Made by a program: the position numbers and the translations under genes. This document shows, in pieces, positions 45,542 to 56,770 of a DNA stretch of 64,000 nucleotides. The DNA is from Stenopsyche tienmushanensis (Eukaryota > Arthropoda > Insecta > Trichoptera > Stenopsychidae). Position 1 is the stretch's first letter, and the number at the start of each line of letters is the position of its first letter. The stretch is taken from NCBI GenBank assembly GCA_008973525.1, contig WACJ01000525.1, positions 1,674,001 through 1,738,000 on the forward strand, in the 5' to 3' direction. The notes below the pieces were generated by a model. The model ran no database searches and was not told the DNA's origin. It saw only the letters and a program-made list of their open reading frames with translations.

Positions 45542-46019
45542 CCTACCACGACGGGTCAAATGACCTTTTTGTGGTTGTGATACAAAATTATGAATAAAGT
45601 GAATCAAATGGCTGGAATCAACTCATGGGTTTTATACAGAGAAACAACCAGCGAAAAAATCATAGACAACAATTTTTATTCCAATTAGCTGAATAACTTG
45701 CTGAAGATTTTCAACGTGAACAACAGGAAGAAAAATAAATTATGCAGAAAACGTCAACAAATTCAAGTTCGGATTCTCGTGTGCAAATGCGAAAAAGGTG
45801 CCAAATAAGTTTTTGCAAAGAAAATAAAACTACAAAAATCTGTTTCAAATGCAACAAATGTGTGTGTAGGAAAATGTGCTTTTGAGGACCCAATAATTTG
45901 CAAAATTTTCGATGAACATGAATAAAGCATATTTTTTAAATTTTTTATTTATATTACAATAATACATCATTTAGCAGGATATCATTTTAAAGACGGGTCA
46001 CTTGACCCGCTGTGGTAGG
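45542..46019 (+). mobile_element. piggyBac-derived element with 24-bp inverted repeats
   Basis: CCTACCACGACGGGTCAAAT at the left and, complemented, CCTACCACAGCGGGTCAAGT at the right form 24-bp inverted repeats with three mismatches. The first eight bases of each are identical. Each arm contains an inner palindrome GGTCAANTGACC. The body carries the C-terminus of a piggyBac transposase (45585-45885). The element is an internal-deletion derivative of 478 bp. The expected TTAA duplications are not visible, so either they decayed or the ends lie slightly further out. Confidence 0.75.
45585..45885 (+). pseudogene. piggyBac transposase pseudogene, C-terminal end
   Basis: The frame reads NKVNQMAGINSWVLYRETTS, then after a frameshift QQFLFQLAE and LAEDFQREQQEEK, then the cysteine-rich tail RCQISFCKENKTTKICFKCN ending KCVC. 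This order (a DQMAGxNSxxxY helix, a long helix, then a RING/PHD-like zinc-binding tail) is the C-terminus of piggyBac transposases, where the cysteine domain binds the terminal repeats. The catalytic core with its aspartates is missing; the protein normally has about 550-600 residues. At least one stop and two frame changes are present. Confidence 0.85.
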
Positions 46020-48404
46020 AATAGGTATACATGAAGAATCAGTGGATTTAGTGTTAATATATAATACTTGCATTTAAATTAGCAATTTATCATTTATTCC
46101 ATAAAATAACAATGAAATCCATGTTGAATGCTGAATTTTTTTTTACTACCATAAAAGTTCTTGGGGGTTTTTTTTCCGGCAAAAGTCCATTTAATTGAAT
46201 AAATGCTCGATTTAAGTAATTGATAATTTGATTTCAAAAGGTAAATTGGAATAAGAAGTCCGCAGAGATAGACCTTACTTCAAAGTCTTTTTACCCGGGA
46301 AGGATTTTGTTTATTGAGGAGCGCGGCGAACGCGTAGAGGGAAGATAAATCGGCGTCTTGGGACACGAAGGGTTAAACGATTTTCATTTTGATTAATCAG
46401 GTCTCGTTTGGCCGGAATTTAATTTAACGACAAATTTTAAAAGCGATCCTTGGAGATGAAATAGTGTAACCGACCCTAAAAATGTTTTTATGGAACATAA
46501 TTATTCTTTCCCGATGCCCTTTGAAGATAAAATAGCGCCGATTTATTGATATTATTTAATATATTCTCGAAATTTATGCGTTTCGACCTCTCTGAAGACC
46601 ACGGCCATTGTTAAGTTCAATATAAAATTATTAATTGCTTTCAATTCCTTGTAATCATATGTTACATGTAAACTTTTTTGCAAGTAAAAATTAATTTCAA
46701 TTTTATCCTTTGACAACTGAAATCCGCCATTGAATGTAATTTCAGTATCTTAAATTCTTAAAGTATTTAATCATATATTTATTATAGTACTTAGATAAAA
46801 AAAATTGATGGAGTAATGTGAACATTATTAAAAATTATCGTTTATTGCGAAATAAAAGCATGTTTTAGCAGATGAAATATGAGTAGACATTATTTGGATG
46901 GAAAACAAGTCGACTTTATAAAATTACAGCCTTCAATTTTTTGTTATGACCCGAATTATGTTTACGAAACACGATCTTTCTGCAAAGGAATGCTCTAAAC
47001 ACATTAACTTAATGTATAAAATGACGAAAATCCCCGGGAAAGTGTGCGTATGAAAGGAAATTTGAGAAGGGAAAAGGGTGAAGGATAAATGATAATTAAT
47101 TTTACTATTACTTAATGGTATTGATGTTGGTAACCGCCCTCATTCGACAAACATTATATATAATACCACTCGCCGAAAGCCTTTTATGTCGGGGGAAACC
47201 GCTATTAAAATCGAATTCAATACCGGTTGCGTTTTTAATTCTATTAACCCTTTCAATCCGAAATATACATATTTGCTTAAAATCGATTGCCCGGTCGAAA
47301 TATTCGGCGCGACCCTTATTTTAAATGGGGAATCCGAGGCGAACGTAGGCGCACAATGGATTCGGTCGCAGAAGGGTTACTTTGTATGATAAAAAGTGAC
47401 TCCGATGTAGACGTAAGTATATAAGGCATAGAGCTCGCATTAAAATGAGATCTCTTCCTCGGAATTTCGGTGTCGCTCTGTACACTTTTTAATATAACTG
47501 TAAGGCAGAACAGTCTTATAGACATTGCAGGTTTCAGACGAGGAATCCAAATAAGAGAAGTGATGATAAAAGTACAAACAGTTCTACAGATTTTTAATCC
47601 AGTGGGATTTAGAGGAGTATGAAAACGAGGGAGCAAAAAACGCCGCGACAAAATGTTTAGCATGCGGAAGATAATTACTATGTATACGCTGTTTCGCGAC
47701 GACGGCCAAAAACGCAAATATCAAATTTATTTCCTTGCTCTCTGTTATTAAAATTAATTAATATTGTACGAAGATGAATTAAATATGATAACGTTGCTCC
47801 GCGGACATTGAGGATTGTTAAATAATTAATTCGCAAAGAAACAATTCAATCCGATTTAATTGCTGAATTCAAAATTCAGTTAACCTTTCAAATGATTTAA
47901 TAATGAAGGGATGTAATCACTCGTAAATTTGTAAAAAAAGCTACAAATTGCAATGCAATTTTTACGATATCCAGCTCCGACTTTTACAATATAATATACA
48001 AGGGTTGTGCTTCACATGGATGGTCTCCCTGAATTCAGTTCCCAATGAGATCATAGATGAAATCCGCATTGGAATGAGACGGGGCTACGAAAACATGACA
48101 AACAGGAAAAACAAGTGTTTCCGCGGCCAAGACGATCGGTCGGACCCTAAGACAACTGAACACTTTTTTTTAGGTTCCCTCAGAATCGGCTCATGAGTAG
48201 ACATTCGTTTAATTAAGCATCGCTGGAAGCGGGCATCTGTTTTCAACTAATTGCGCGTTTTTCGAAGTAATCTTCGATTATTCTGGAGACGAGACCTTTC
48301 AGGATTAGCATCCTTGGCCCAGCACGTTTACTATGCTTTTCAAGTGGTCTACTATTTTCGCAAGAGGGCGAATAGGCGGGCGATCTATATAGAACATAAA
48401 CATA
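46020..48404. other. No recognised gene; GC-richer patches
   Basis: Patches at 46270-46400 and 47150-47400 are GC-richer. A 133-codon minus frame (47316-47717) has no domain. TTAACCCTTT at 47248 and AAGGGTTA at about 47370 could be ends of a decayed TTAA element, but the inner match is poor. Confidence 0.4.
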
Positions 48405-48975
48405 TTTTTTAAATTTTGACAAAGTATAGTTGTGGAAGTGAGGGGAGTCATGTATGTCGGTACGCGAGTGATGACATTCTTCACCATGGAAGTCCTAAGT
48501 CCTGAACAGATAATTTGCAGCAAAAAAATTAAACATATTTTTACTTTGTATAATATTGTGTATAGCTTAGACTACAATTAAAAAGAACTATTGAAAAATA
48601 AAAAAAATAGTGAGCGATCGAAAAAAAATTGTGTTTTTACCAACATTTTTTGTAGTTTTTTGTTCATTAAATAAACACTTTTTAATATTTTTGAATAATT
48701 GTAGTCTATACGATGAAAACGTTTATTATACACGTGCCTGCCACATTTCATAAAGAATACTTATCTAGGGCGTGTGGGAGTACTTCCATGAGCTTGGAAA
48801 AAGTAGTTTCGAGAAAAACGCGTTTAAAGTGTCTCCTCTCCAAAGCTTCGCGAAACGCAGCTTCCCCTCGTCAGGCCTATAACTTTGCGAATTTCATTTA
48901 TATCGACTTGAAATTTACTGAACGTATTCTTAAACATTGGTTCTTTCCGATACACTTTTAACAATAAAAATCGGT
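48405..48975 (+). repeat. Three-copy repeat (family C), copy 1
   Basis: It extends from AAATTTTGACAAAGTATAG through GTCGGTACGCGAGTGATGAC, AGTGAGCGATCGAAAAAA, GTAGTTTCGAGAAAAACGCG and ACATTGGTTCTTTCCGATAC. Copies 2 (51310-51700) and 3 (61243-61795) are in the same orientation. TAGACTACAATTA (about 48568) and its complement TAATTGTAGTCTA (about 48700) form an internal inverted repeat about 130 bp apart. A small plus frame starts at 48713. No known superfamily was recognised, and no target-site duplications were found. Confidence 0.85.
48713..48961 (+). CDS. Small conserved frame in family C repeat
   Basis: 82 codons beginning MKTFIIHVPATFHKEYLSRA, followed by CGSTSMSLEKVVSRKTRLKC. The same frame and start codon exist in copy 2 (51510-51704) and copy 3 (starts 61551, about 60 codons), with substitutions but no stop in the shared first 55 codons. 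The product would be small and basic. No signal peptide or domain is recognised. It may be a real small protein or a by-product of recent amplification. Confidence 0.25.
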   Translation: MKTFIIHVPATFHKEYLSRACGSTSMSLEKVVSRKTRLKCLLSKASRNAASPRQAYNFANFIYIDLKFTERILKHWFFPIHF

Positions 48976-51034
48976 TATAATATTGAATGCCACCCTTAAA
49001 ATTGAATGCGTATAAATTTATAAATAATTATAAATTTATAATATAAAAGACAAAAGTTGATAGCGATTTTGAACCATCAAATGCAAAAAATAAAATAAAA
49101 ACCAATGCAGAAAGCGGCAGCGACAATTCCAAATAAAACATGCCGAATTCTATATGTAAGCATACGGCTTTGTATGCACTCCATGTCTTTTTAAGCGGTT
49201 TTATTCATACGGAGTTTCGTGAGGGATGATGAAACATGAGGGATTGCCTGTATAAAATTATTAAAACAATTCAATTAATATGAATATTTGCATTTGGTAA
49301 TAAAGTACTAATTTAGCGAGCATTACTCAATTAAAGCATAAATATGTTTCCATTACATTCATCGGATTATCAGATTAATCTATTATATTTGAGGGTTGTT
49401 AGTTTCTTGGATTCGTCCTTGTAAGTTCTAAACGCAAACACGATCTCATCTACCTGCCTCCTTGTTGATCCTTGTCAATTGTTACGGTTAGGTAATCTTT
49501 AAACGAATCAAAATCAGCGAACTCGGTTTTCTCCGAGAAATTGTTGATTTGTTTGACAGTGTGTCATTTGAAATTTATTATATAGCGCCAAAAATACTAT
49601 AAGTAATTAAAGCATCATATTAGTAGAATGGGATAACACATATTTTAAAATAATTTTAATTGTTGCAAATCAGCCATTTTTAATATGATTTTCTTTTATC
49701 GTGATATCTTAGGATTCTAAGGTGGCGAATAGCAAGCTTAAGGTTTCGTAATAAACTTATAATTTCGCCTGAGCAATATAGCATTGTTTTTGTCCAGATG
49801 TGCAATTTAAGAGTATGTGGAATAATTTAGAGGCAAATGTTTCAAAACTCGAAATGATCAAATGGGCCCATAAACGAAAAACAACGGATGTAAAGTGTCG
49901 TCAGAAGTTTTCCACGAAATAATTCCTGAGCAATGATACACAACATGTTGCTCCTGGGATGAACCCGTTTTGCTGTCAATGTATTTACGACTCCCACGAT
50001 GGCGATTACGTGAGTGATAAGTACGAAGAATATTTATCTAGATCAACATAAAAGCGAATTTATCTCCGATAAGAGCCGGGATTTCGGTAGTGCGGTGTAA
50101 TTTAGCGCGCAAAAACAGCAGGATCGAATGCTCTAATATTATAGGCTCGAAAACAGGCTGTAATAAGATGTAGGATAACAAATTTCGTATTATATATCAA
50201 AGCGTTTCCTCTTATTGCATTTAGTATGCGGAATATATTTTTAATTGGTAGTTTTTGAGACTCTGTTTGCACATGAATGCATGCAATTTTTTCTCATGGC
50301 TTTAACGAAAGCCTCGACCACTGACAGAGTATTGCACTCACTGCCTTTTTAACTTCGTGCTCTATTCAGGACGAAACATTTGCGAGGGAAAAAATCTAAT
50401 GCAAGTTGAAAGTCTTCCAGCAAATGACTGGGGCGCAATTTTGATAAATACTTTAAAAATAAATGAAAGCACATATTGTTGCTGCATTGCTGGATGCAAT
50501 GAATGTTGGTTCTGGGTATATTGTCACAGCGGAAATGCAAGTGAGAGGTAACTGTTAATATACAAAGTGAATTCAAACAAAAACACAAGGAAGGGGAATG
50601 GCAATCAACGACCTGAAGCCATTATTGCGCTTGCGGAAATTTCAACCAGCACCAGATTGCATGGAAAAGACCCAGATTGTTTGGACAAACCGGGTCTCTT
50701 GACTCTTGTGTTTATAGTAAAACTAAACCAACAACATATAAACTTTATATGCTCATTTCAAAAATATTCATATAATAATCAGCTGAAATTACACCTAATT
50801 ATATACCTTTTAGGGCTGAGCCAGTTTGACATAATTTGATAAGTTAAAGTAAAGATTATTTACAAAATTCAAAAAGGAACATATTACGAAACAATAAGAG
50901 ATCAACTTTCATTTTCATGATGAAATACATATGGTTCAAATTCTATTTCATGGACATTTTTCTAATTGATTATAGATCAAAACACTTCCGCTGTGACAAT
51001 TATATTTAATTAAAATAATTCAAAGTAAGATCAA
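48976..51034. other. No recognised gene
   Basis: AT-rich; frames at 50349-50588 (minus), 50357-50551 and 50567-50839 (plus) have no motif. No shared repeat was recognised. Confidence 0.5.
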
Positions 51035-51140
51035 GAGTTGTTATAGTGGTTTAGATCTTAGATTCTTATTATAACATAAAGGTTCTGATTCAAGCCTAAA
51101 TTGTGGATTTTTTACCGTGTTAATAAATTTGAGATACTGA
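51035..51140 (+). repeat. tRNA-like short repeat (family A), copy
   Basis: GAGTTGTTATAGTGGTTTAG (box A-like), TTCTTATTATAACATAAAGG, box B-like GGTTCTGATTCAAGCC, then TTTACCGTGTTAATAAATTTG, the inverted-end partner of the start. Confidence 0.6.
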
Positions 51141-51309
51141 GCTGAAAAACTAAATTAAGGGACGTTTCTACCTTGTTGGGCCTAAAAGTGATCGATTTTT
51201 TAACATTTTTTTATGTGAAAAATATTAAATATAGAATGTTGATATTAAGTATGTTGACTAGACAATCATTATTGACTATAAAATATTTTTAAGTTGACTA
51301 GACAATCAT
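51141..51309. other. AT-rich spacer with a short direct duplication
   Basis: GTTGACTAGACAATCATTATTG at about 51253 and GTTGACTAGACAATCATTTTTG at about 51294 form a direct repeat; family C copy 2 begins in the second unit. Confidence 0.6.
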
Positions 51310-51710
51310 TTTTGCAGCAAAAAATTTAAATATATTTTTACTTTGTATAATATTGTGTATAGCTTAGACTATAATTAAGAAGAAATATTGGAAAATAAAA
51401 AAATAGTGAGCGATCGAAAAAAAGTTTGTGTTTTTACCAACATTTTTTGTAGTTTTTGGTTCATTAAATAAACACTTTTGAATATTTTTAGATAATTGTA
51501 ATCTATACGATGAAGACGTTTATTATACATGTGCCTGTCAAATTTCACAAAGAATACTCATCCAGGGCGTGTGGGAGCATTTCCATGAGTTTGGAAAAAG
51601 TAGTTTCGAGAAAAACGCGTTTAGAGTGTCTTCTCTTCTTAGCTTTGCGAAGCGCTTCCCCTCGTCAGCTTATAACTTTGCGAATTTCATGTATATCGAC
51701 TTAGATGTAA
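51310..51710 (+). repeat. Three-copy repeat (family C), copy 2, 5'-shortened
   Basis: It starts at GCAGCAAAAAATTTAAATAT, so the first 90 bp of the other copies are absent, and stops after TATATCGACTTAG. The frame at 51510 begins MKTFIIHVPVKFHKEYSSRA and keeps the start and most of the sequence of copy 1. The inverted repeat is present with one change in each arm. Confidence 0.85.
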
Positions 51711-54700
51711 TTGCTTTTAAATATTTTTGATCTATTTTAGTCTTAGTAATAAAACTATATTTATAGCAAAAAACCAATTTAAAAAAAATCTACTATTTGT
51801 CATCTTCTTGTATTCGTTCTGTAATAATTAGTAACTGTACATTTATTCAGTTATTATAGCATGTATTTAGAAAAATATTTTTTAAAAATTCGATTTCGAA
51901 TAATATAACAATAATCAACATTGGATTCCAACGAAATATTCATGGTACAAATAAACAAAAAAGGGATTGACCATACTGATAGGATAAAGGGACGAAGTAA
52001 AATAACATTTAGTTATTTATATAGTCATCCCTCGGTTTACATGGTTTTAGTCTTGTTTCAAAATTTTGGTCAAACGAATTATGTTTTACATTCGTACAAG
52101 TAATACAGTATGATATGGAAAAAAATCCTGCTTGGTTTTCCAGTAAATACCTTATAAGGATATCGCGAATTAAATTGTACTAAATTGCAATTAAAAATTA
52201 ATTTCAAAAGAGAATGTTGTTGATTGTTGATGTATCATTTTCATTCATAGATATCATAATGAACGAAGTACAAATGGCAAGGAATCTGAAAAATTATAGA
52301 AGAAGCAATAAATAGTGTCTGTAATAACTGTAGTGTTAGTGGTTTTCAACCAATGAAAAAATGTTGGCAACATCATAAAAAATGCATCTTCTCTATTTGC
52401 ATACATAACTTAATTTCTATCTTATTGTATAGATCGAGGGAGCATTACTTTGATCTTTTCCACTTACTATATGAGCGATGATTTTTGATTGCGGTTAGGT
52501 TTTATAATTTAAATTTGCAATTATAATATACGTTGGAATGGATCGGCGATTAAAAATGGGGTTCCAAATACCCCTTTGAAGTCATTACAGGGGTGCAACT
52601 ATGATTAAAAACTTTAAGAGGGGATTCAGTTCATTGGGGAGTGTTGAAATATTGCATCAACATAATGCTTGATGATATTAAATCATCTACTTTCACATAT
52701 GACAAAAATCCAATATAGATGTAAAGCGTGTCCATGACGCTGAAATTCTGAACCAAGATGATTGGGATATTGCTGTCTTTCGCCAGCTATTTATTTGGCA
52801 ATTCTTACATTCAGATTTAATATATTTAATCACGAAAATATAATTTTAAATCGAAAATTATTTACGAAATATGATAAAATAATTAGAAATGAGCGTTTAT
52901 AAAATTTCCATTAACAACAATTTTCGAAACATAAACAAGTGTACATAACGCTATTAAATTAAAAAATACAAAGCTGTTTTTATGTTTACAAATAGTTTAC
53001 GTTAATTATTGTTAAATAAAGGTCGCTTGCTTTTAATACAAGATGGCTAGGGTTTCAATAGACGTGGCTAAAGTTGTAGCGCGTAAACTTTTATTAAATT
53101 ATTGCAACTTTCAAAGCATTGTAATTTTAAGTAAATATAATAATAATTATAAACAGCTACAATATAGTTTGAGTCTCGTAAGTATAAGATATTTAAATAA
53201 TACTTATTTACAGGTCTCAATTTTTTAATAAATATCAGCAACAAGATTAAAATAACAAAATGAGAAAGAATCAGCTTTGTAGGAATTGTTACGTACTATA
53301 CATACTATAAAGACTTACGTTCAATGAATTAGAGCAAGGGTCTGGTACTCTAATACTGGTACAGAATAGTAATAATAAAGATCGTAGGACACGCAAGCCA
53401 AGCGTAAATATAATGAATCTTCTCGCTTTTCCTACAATTATCACAGATTATTTTTATCGCCGTAACATGTTGATTGATATATAAAGTTACTGATTCATAA
53501 TTTACATTTTATGCTGCATCAACAAAATAAATAACGCGTTACCAAACGACGTTGTTGATTTAAAGTCCGTACCATCGAGATTTAATCGTAACGCAAGGGG
53601 TTAAACTTGTATTTTTCATTATTTATATGCTCTATGTTATTTTAAAATATTTGACCAAGCTTTAACTCAATATTTATTTAAAGAGAAATAAACGATGCTG
53701 GGTTAGAGGAATATTTGAAAGTGGACAGGCTTCGAAGCGGAAGATTTGTTCCAGTTGGTCAGAGACAAGTTCCGGTTTGCAAAAATATCGAGGGAGTGAA
53801 TGGTGAATAAACCAACGAATATTCTGATAAAATTATTTCTTTTTTGGTTGCGGTCATTTTCTGTGTATTAAATTGTATTCGGCCACACAAAATAATTTTC
53901 TGTATTTATATTTTTAAAAAAATGAATGTCTGGGTAGTCTTAATGATATATTGAATTTATTGGATCGATAATGATTGTGTTTATATACACGCAGAAAAGC
54001 TCTGTTCAACAAGTTATCGAAGACATGGCGCAATGTTTCTTCTTTCCGCATGATGAAGTTAATCCCCCAATAAATAGTCTATTTACTCCTAAATAGGATT
54101 TTATTATTTGATTCGGGCGCAAAATTAATTATGGATGGTATTGAAATTAAGATTATTTTTGGGGCGGTATTTTAAAGCATTTTCAAGCGAAAGTCAAATC
54201 GTCGACAATTAAAGCTGATAAATGATTTTTGCACACACGAGAATTATTTAGCTTGAATGTCGAGGATAATGGTTTGATGTGGCATTGTAAAGCGGATGAC
54301 AATGGCAGATTTTCTGCGACGTCTTCGTCGTATCAATTTTAAATGATTAACATGAAGAACCTGAATGTCTATTGCGCTATATAGGTACAAACAAAGTCCC
54401 AGAATGTCTCGAGGACTAAACAACACTTCAAAATACGCTATAAACAGAGTTCTCTGCCTTCGAGTTTCTATTTGTAAACGTCAAAAGGTCGTCAACTATT
54501 GTGCAAAGTTTAACATTGTAACGGGTTGATTGTGAAGTATTTGTGTGAGATTCGTTGTTACTTTTCGTATGAAAAACGAGCTTTAAATACTTATTCGCTA
54601 TTAAAAAATGCTATTAAATAATATAAAACATAAGCATTGTTATGCGGCTTTTTTTGCGCGGTTGTAAATATACGCTATTGACAAAAATTATTCGCATCGT

Positions 54701-54983
54701 TCATGATACGTAGGTTTTATTAAACGGTGAATAAAAAGCATTCGACATTCTATAGAAGTACATGTTGCCAAAATGCTTTCAGTCCTCGACAAGCAATCGT
54801 AATAAAAGACATCGCAGCTGAACTTCTGACACTTGTCTGACAATTTAATAGAAGAGACTTTCATGATATGGAAAAAGCTGACATTTAAGAATGATTGCAG
54901 TCCTTGTGAGTTGTAAATGAGAATCGAAAAACATATTGAGACAGAAAAAGTACGCCTGGCTGATTTTATTATAAAATCGACTC
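51711..54983. other. AT-rich stretch, no recognised gene
   Basis: Frames of about 60 codons (51921-52103, 53043-53228, 54244-54426 minus) lack motifs. The minus frame 54688-55044 overlaps the palindrome at its end and is not considered coding. Confidence 0.5.
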
Positions 54984-54987
54984 TTAA

Positions 54988-55058
54988 CCTTTTAACTGCC
55001 AACAACGCACCGGCGCGTCGAATTTGTATGCGCTGATGAGTCATTGGCAGTTAAAAGG
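54988..55058. mobile_element. 71-bp palindromic TTAA mini-element, copy 2
   Basis: CCTTTTAACTGCCAA ... TTGGCAGTTAAAAGG with TTAA at 54984-54987 and 55059-55062. It has exactly the length of copy 1 at 3216-3286, including GTCGAATTTGTATGCG against GTCGCATTTGTACGC in the centre. Confidence 0.8.
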
Positions 55059-55062
55059 TTAA

Positions 55063-55160
55063 AAAACATTGCGTTTTTTCAGGTGGCTAGCTGGGTGAGT
55101 CCTCATAAATGAAAATCGGATATCATCCTGCCATTAACCCCTTAATGAGTATATGTGCTC
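55063..55160. other. Short spacer with tandem splice-like sites
   Basis: Plus strand: GCGTTTTTTCAG is directly followed by GTGGCTAGCTGG and then the strong donor-like GTGAGTCC. It has the same layout as the minus-strand candidates but is on the other strand; probably chance. Confidence 0.25.
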
Positions 55161-55164
55161 GAGT

Positions 55165-55600
55165 GATCCAGATTCCTTAGAGACCCTGCTCCTCAAAAAG
55201 ATGCAGCTAAGCATCGAGAGACGGTACGGCTTCAGATCGGGTTGATCCACGCTAGGAGCAGTGCAGAGAGAGGTTGAGATAATCCGGAAGGTGTGGAAAG
55301 GCTCGGTCAAACAGACCAAAGACGTCATGATGGTCACGCTAGACATAAATAATGCATTCAACAGCGCCAGTTGAGAACTGATCGTTGACGCGCTCAGGGA
55401 AGATTTTGAAATTCCTGAATACATAATTGAACTTGTCAGCGACTACTTAAAAGATCAGCGTAGCCCTCGCCAGAATCAACCCGTGGGTGCGGGAAAATCG
55501 CCTGCAGCTGGCGACGGAGAAAACGGAGGTAATGATCTGCAGCAGAAGAAAAAGACCGAGGGTCAAACTGCTTGTCGCCAATCATTTCAATGTCTATTCA
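55165..55600 (+). pseudogene. R1-clade LINE reverse transcriptase remnant, internally deleted
   Basis: The plus frame reads LETLLLKKMQLSIERRYGFR, a stop, STLGAVQREVEIIRKVWK, then VMMVTLDINNAFNSAS with the first catalytic aspartate, and EIPEYIIELVSDYLKDQ. Near 55460 it jumps to another frame: VALARINPWVRENRLQLATE, then KTEVMICSRRKRPRV. In R1-clade elements these two parts are separated by the GVPQGSVLGP box and the YADD catalytic box, so roughly 100-130 codons have been deleted. In-frame stops replace a residue after RSG and the tryptophan of the NSASW motif. The copy is inactive, and 5' and 3' parts are missing. Confidence 0.88.
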
Positions 55601-56540
55601 AAATGGAGGGAAAATCTTAAATCAAACAAAAATAGTCATCGCATATATTTTTACGTCGACTTTAGCCCAATGGTGACATCCCTTAAAAAATTATGCAATC
55701 TCTAAGAAAATTACGCGCATGAGGATTCGAGGTAGACGGAAGAGCGGCAACATTTTTCTGGAGCAATAAATATCACACGAGAAATATGGTACTTAATGAC
55801 AAGTCTCGCGTTATATAAAGATGGCGTTTCGCCGGAGAATTTATGGAAAGGGTTCAGGGGCTCACCTTACGGGTACAAATTCGTGATAAATCTGGGCGAT
55901 ACATCTCCGGGACGCGTGTGACGCTATAATGAGGACCCGGGACAAATGGGGAAACATTTCGGGGCGCTAAAACGTTTCCACATCGTGAGCGCCCTAGACG
56001 CCTTTTCCATCACTCCAATAAAAAAGCGGATCGTTTATATAAATAAGCGGGAACACGCGAGGTGCTATCGACTCCCCCGACGACGAAGGGTTAATATCGC
56101 CGGAATAAACCTAGCATTCAATATAGGCGAGCCCGCCCCAAATCGCTACGAGGGACATTTGTCAGGGCGGCCGAATTAGCGGGCCGCGGTGAGACAAACC
56201 GCCGAGGAATCTCGAATCGAAGATTGACAATAAAGCTGAAGTGATCCCGCCAATGAATCTGTCCTTTGCTAAGAGAAGACAAATCGTATCAAGGTTGCAT
56301 CCCATATTTGAACCCTTACATTGTTAATCTTCCATCACATCATCAGTGATAAGTTGCCACAATCTATTTTTATCATGCCGCATCAAGTTTCCAAAGAGTT
56401 TCCTTTGCCGTACATGGCGAAACATTATCATTCGTCACATGTCCATATATATTGCACAGCAACGAACGATGAGTATTATTTTTATAATAAATTCGTATTT
56501 TATTATAGTAAAACTCGCTTCTCGAAAGTTTGAATTGTTT
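55601..56540. other. No recognised gene; GC-rich patch at 55740-56240
   Basis: The most GC-rich patch of the window. The 77-codon frame 55946-56179 is basic and has no domain. AAGGGTTAATATCG at about 56085 could be one end of a TTAA element. The patch may be old coding or regulatory DNA, which I cannot decide. Confidence 0.4.
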
Positions 56541-56768
56541 GAGCGTTCCTGCAGAAAAACGAATTTACAAGTTATTTATTAAGAAAAAGGCTCACAGTTA
56601 ACCTGAATGGTAGGATGATCGCGTATTTGCGAGCGAATTCCAATGATTCAGAAAGAGCACTCTTGTACAACAGGCGTTTGTTTAGGTAGATAAGATTCAA
56701 GCATCATCACTATCTATATATAATCCGCAAACCGGATAATCCGAATCCGGATAATCGAAAGTACAGTG
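56541..56768 (-). mobile_element. Deleted copy of the 2.7-kb composite element
   Basis: On the minus strand it starts CACTGTACTTTCGATTATCC at a TA (56769-56770), continues GATGATGCTTGAATCTTATC and ACCTA as in 2880-2910, then jumps directly to the right arm of the TTAA foldback element (AATTCGCTCGCAAATACGCG, AGGTTAAC) and the jerky sequence beyond it (GTGAGCCTTTTT against ATGAGCGTTTTT at 3835). The foldback is thus at the same place as in the 2722-3981 copy. Confidence 0.7.
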
Positions 56769-56770
56769 TA

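Noticed and set aside
47248..47379. Possible small TTAA element (TTAACCCTTT ... AAGGGTTA)
   Set aside because: Only the first few bases of the ends match and one flank is not TTAA.
47316..47717. 133-codon minus-strand frame
   Set aside because: Serine/isoleucine/arginine-rich without domain or splice context; composition effect likely.
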